DNA from: a bacterium
GTDB taxonomy: Bacteria; Krumholzibacteriota; Krumholzibacteria; LZORAL124-64-63
Reading direction: 5' to 3'
NCBI GenBank assembly: GCA_021767885.1
Contig: JAASSM010000061.1
Location: 1-7,703, forward strand
DNA length: 7,703 nucleotides
Below, one piece after another: positions 5,711 to 7,703 of the stretch. Positions within the stretch are counted from its first letter, which is position 1; each line of letters starts with the position of its first letter. The position numbers were made by a program, and so were the translations under genes. The notes below the pieces were generated by a model that was not told where the DNA came from, searched no databases, and saw nothing but the letters and a program-made list of their open reading frames with translations.

Positions 5711-7690
5711 ATGCACCGACCGACGCTGCTGCTGCCGCTGCTGGCGGCCCTGCTCCTGACCGCCCTGGCCGCGCCCGCCCTGGCCGCCGGCGGCGAGTCC
5801 GGCACCTTCGAGATCCAGCTGCCCCCCGGCTCGCAGACCCTGGTCCTGGTGATCTGCGTGGGCTACTTCCTGGCCGTCCTGGGCTTCGGCGCGGCGTTCG
5901 GACGCTTCGCCACCGACACCAACGACTTCTTCTACTCCGGCCAGAAGTTCCCCTGGTGGCTGGTCACCGCCTCGATGATCGCCACCGGCATCGGCTCGTA
6001 CTCCTTCCTGAAGTACGCCCAGGCCGGTTTCAACCACGGCCTGGGCAGCACCATGACGTACCTGAACGACTGGTTCGTCATGCCCTTCTTCATGTTCGGC
6101 TGGCTGCCCATCATCTACTTCTCGCGGGTGCGGTCGATCCCCGAGTACTTCGAGCGCCGCTTCAACTGGCTGGTCCGCTACCTCGCCGTGGTCGTGATCC
6201 TCGGCTACATGCTCTACTACATCGGCTACAACCTCTACACCATCGGCCTGGCCATCGAGGGCATCACCGGCATCGGCATCTGGACCTCGGTGCTGGTCTG
6301 CACGGTGATCATCGGCGCCTACGTCACCTTCGGCGGCCAGACCGCCGTGATCTTCACGGACCTGATCCAGGGCATCATGCTCTACCTCGCCGGCGCGGTG
6401 GTGCTGGTGGGCGGCATGATCTGGCTCGGTGGCGCCGACGCCTTCTGGGGGTGGCTGCCGCCGGAGTTCCGCTCGCCCCTGACGCCCGTCAACGCCAACC
6501 CGGACCTGAGCACCGCCAACACCTTCTGGGGCGAGGGCATCGCCGGCTCCATCGCCTTCACGTTCCTCAACCAGGGCTTCATCATGCGCTACCTGGCGGT
6601 CAAGAGCGTCAACGAGGGACGCAAGGCCGCCCTGGCCAACGTGGTCTTCCTGCTGCCACTCTCGGCCATCGTGGTCAGCTGCGCCGGCTGGATCGGCCGG
6701 GCCATGGTCACCAAGGGCGCCGCCGAGGGCGTGATCCCCTTCGAGCTGGCCGACACCTACCACACCTTCACCACCGTGCTGTGGACGGTGATGCACCAGA
6801 ACGTCTACGTGTTCGGCTTCATCATGGCCGCCCTGCTGGCCGCCCTGATGTCCACCGTGGACACCCTGATCAACGCCTGCGCCGCGGTGGGCGTGAACGA
6901 CCTCTACCGCCGCTTCGTCCGCACCGAGCACAGCGAGAAGCACTACCTGGCCGTGGCGCGCTGGATCTCCGCCGGCGCCACCGCCATCGGCCTGCTGCTG
7001 GTCTGGCTCTTCTCCACCATGCAGGACGACCTCTTCAACCTGCACTACAAGGGCATCATGGTGATCATCCCGGCCATGGTGACGGTGATCTTCATGGGCG
7101 CCTTCTGGCCGCGGTTCAACGCCACGGCAGCGTCCGTGGCCATGATCGGCGGCAGCCTGATCAACCTGCTGAGCGTGAAGTTCCCGGGGTGGATCACGCC
7201 GCTGAGCGACTTCGTGCTGGCCTCGCCGCCCGAGGGGGTCGAGCCCAACTACGCCCTCTTCCGTGGCCTCTTCGGCGTCCTGGTCACCACCACCATCGGC
7301 GTGGTGGTCACGCTCTTCACCGCGCCGCCGCCGCCGGAGAAGACCCGTGGCCTGACCGTCTTCTCCCTGGGCGAGGCCATGGCCTGGTTCAAGGGCGGCG
7401 TCCCCAATTTCCGCCGTGGTCGCCGTGGGCAGGTCACCGGCCTGGCGCTGGCCGTCGCCGCGGCCGATGGCGCCGTCCGCCTGCCCCGCCGGGTGATGGA
7501 GGACCTGGCCGTCGCGGAGGGCGACCTGGTCCACGTCTCGGACGACCGCTGGTGGCTGGGAGGCATCCGCTCGGTCCAGGTTCCCGCCGGACCCGCCGCC
7601 GCCGATGGTGCGGTGGTGCTGGATCCCGCGGCGGCCCGGAAGGGCTCGCTCCTGGATGACCGGCCGGTGCGGGTGGAGAAGATCTTCTGA
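5711..7690 (+). CDS. Sodium:solute symporter with signal peptide and C-terminal soluble beta-rich domain
   Basis: A 659-residue SSS-family transporter of unknown substrate. Residues 1-26 look like a cleavable signal peptide (ALA before AGGES), consistent with an outside N-terminus. The SSS core runs from about 43 to 537, with DTNDFFYSGQKFPWW (69-83), a GIGSYSFLKYAQAGF helix (93-107), YVTFGGQTAVIFTDLIQG (204-221), FLNQGFIMRYLAVKS (285-299) and AALLAALMSTVDTLINA (373-389), where S381-T382 match the Na2-site pair of PutP/vSGLT. After a proline hinge (539-542) comes a basic stretch (567-573) and a soluble domain of about 80 residues. It reads VRLPRRVMEDLAVAEGDLVHV (the V at 589 onward), AbrB-like in pattern, then DDRWWLGGIRS, and a second unit beginning with the same AAADGAV. 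This tail should be cytoplasmic and may regulate transport (inference). The ribosome site is the G-run 5699-5703 inside the end of the preceding gene. Confidence 0.88.
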   Translation: MHRPTLLLPLLAALLLTALAAPALAAGGESGTFEIQLPPGSQTLVLVICVGYFLAVLGFGAAFGRFATDTNDFFYSGQKFPWWLVTASMIATGIGSYSFLKYAQAGFNHGLGSTMTYLNDWFVMPFFMFGWLPIIYFSRVRSIPEYFERRFNWLVRYLAVVVILGYMLYYIGYNLYTIGLAIEGITGIGIWTSVLVCTVIIGAYVTFGGQTAVIFTDLIQGIMLYLAGAVVLVGGMIWLGGADAFWGWLPPEFRSPLTPVNANPDLSTANTFWGEGIAGSIAFTFLNQGFIMRYLAVKSVNEGRKAALANVVFLLPLSAIVVSCAGWIGRAMVTKGAAEGVIPFELADTYHTFTTVLWTVMHQNVYVFGFIMAALLAALMSTVDTLINACAAVGVNDLYRRFVRTEHSEKHYLAVARWISAGATAIGLLLVWLFSTMQDDLFNLHYKGIMVIIPAMVTVIFMGAFWPRFNATAASVAMIGGSLINLLSVKFPGWITPLSDFVLASPPEGVEPNYALFRGLFGVLVTTTIGVVVTLFTAPPPPEKTRGLTVFSLGEAMAWFKGGVPNFRRGRRGQVTGLALAVAAADGAVRLPRRVMEDLAVAEGDLVHVSDDRWWLGGIRSVQVPAGPAAADGAVVLDPAAARKGSLLDDRPVRVEKIF

Positions 7691-7703
7691 CGGTGGCCCG
7701 CGA

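Noticed and set aside
5636..7534. Long open frame on the minus strand opposite the second symporter
   Set aside because: Same low-complexity H/G/E/D/Q composition and full overlap with a gene that has clear SSS motifs; an artefact of GC-rich codon use.
7691..7703. Tail after the second symporter
   Set aside because: Thirteen bases are too few to judge a terminator or a following gene.

Overview
The window is GC-rich, densely coded bacterial DNA with short intergenic gaps. It carries six protein genes: five complete and one cut by the left edge. Signal peptides, a periplasmic-type Cache sensor and a GIN-domain (DUF2807) secreted protein point to a Gram-negative-type envelope. High GC, the fused SpmA-SpmB protein and the two sodium:solute symporters would fit a deltaproteobacterial/myxococcal lineage or an FCB-related phylum such as Krumholzibacteriota. 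That placement is inference; no rRNA or other marker gene is present. I see no tRNA, rRNA, CRISPR array, insertion sequence or phage gene.

Layout. (1) 1-608, minus: N-terminal part of a membrane receptor with a periplasmic single Cache (sCache_2-like) domain; its signalling part lies outside the window. (2) 609-876: divergent control region with an AT-rich island. (3) 877-3065, plus: a translationally coupled pair, a DUF485 small membrane protein and an ActP-type Na+/carboxylate symporter with an unusually long external loop. (4) 3095-3122: a perfect hairpin between convergent genes. (5) 3130-4359, minus: a fused SpmA-SpmB nucleoside-recognition (Gate) membrane protein. (6) 4485-5153, plus: a secreted DUF2807 repeat protein, divergent from the Spm gene. 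(7) 5154-5384: a gap holding hairpins, a possible terminator and a perfect 7-bp inverted repeat. (8) 5385-7690, plus: a second pair, an unrecognised three-helix membrane protein followed 2 bp later by a sodium:solute symporter that ends in a soluble, internally repeated beta-rich domain.

How the genes may work together. The main theme is uptake of small organic acids. The divergent Cache receptor belongs to a fold class that often binds short carboxylates, the kind of substrate ActP carries, so receptor and transporter may form one sense-and-import module. The second pair repeats the plan 'small membrane protein plus SSS symporter' with a different small partner and an added C-terminal domain. 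Those two features are the least explained and most interesting parts of the window. The SpmAB fusion and the DUF2807 protein look like unrelated neighbours.
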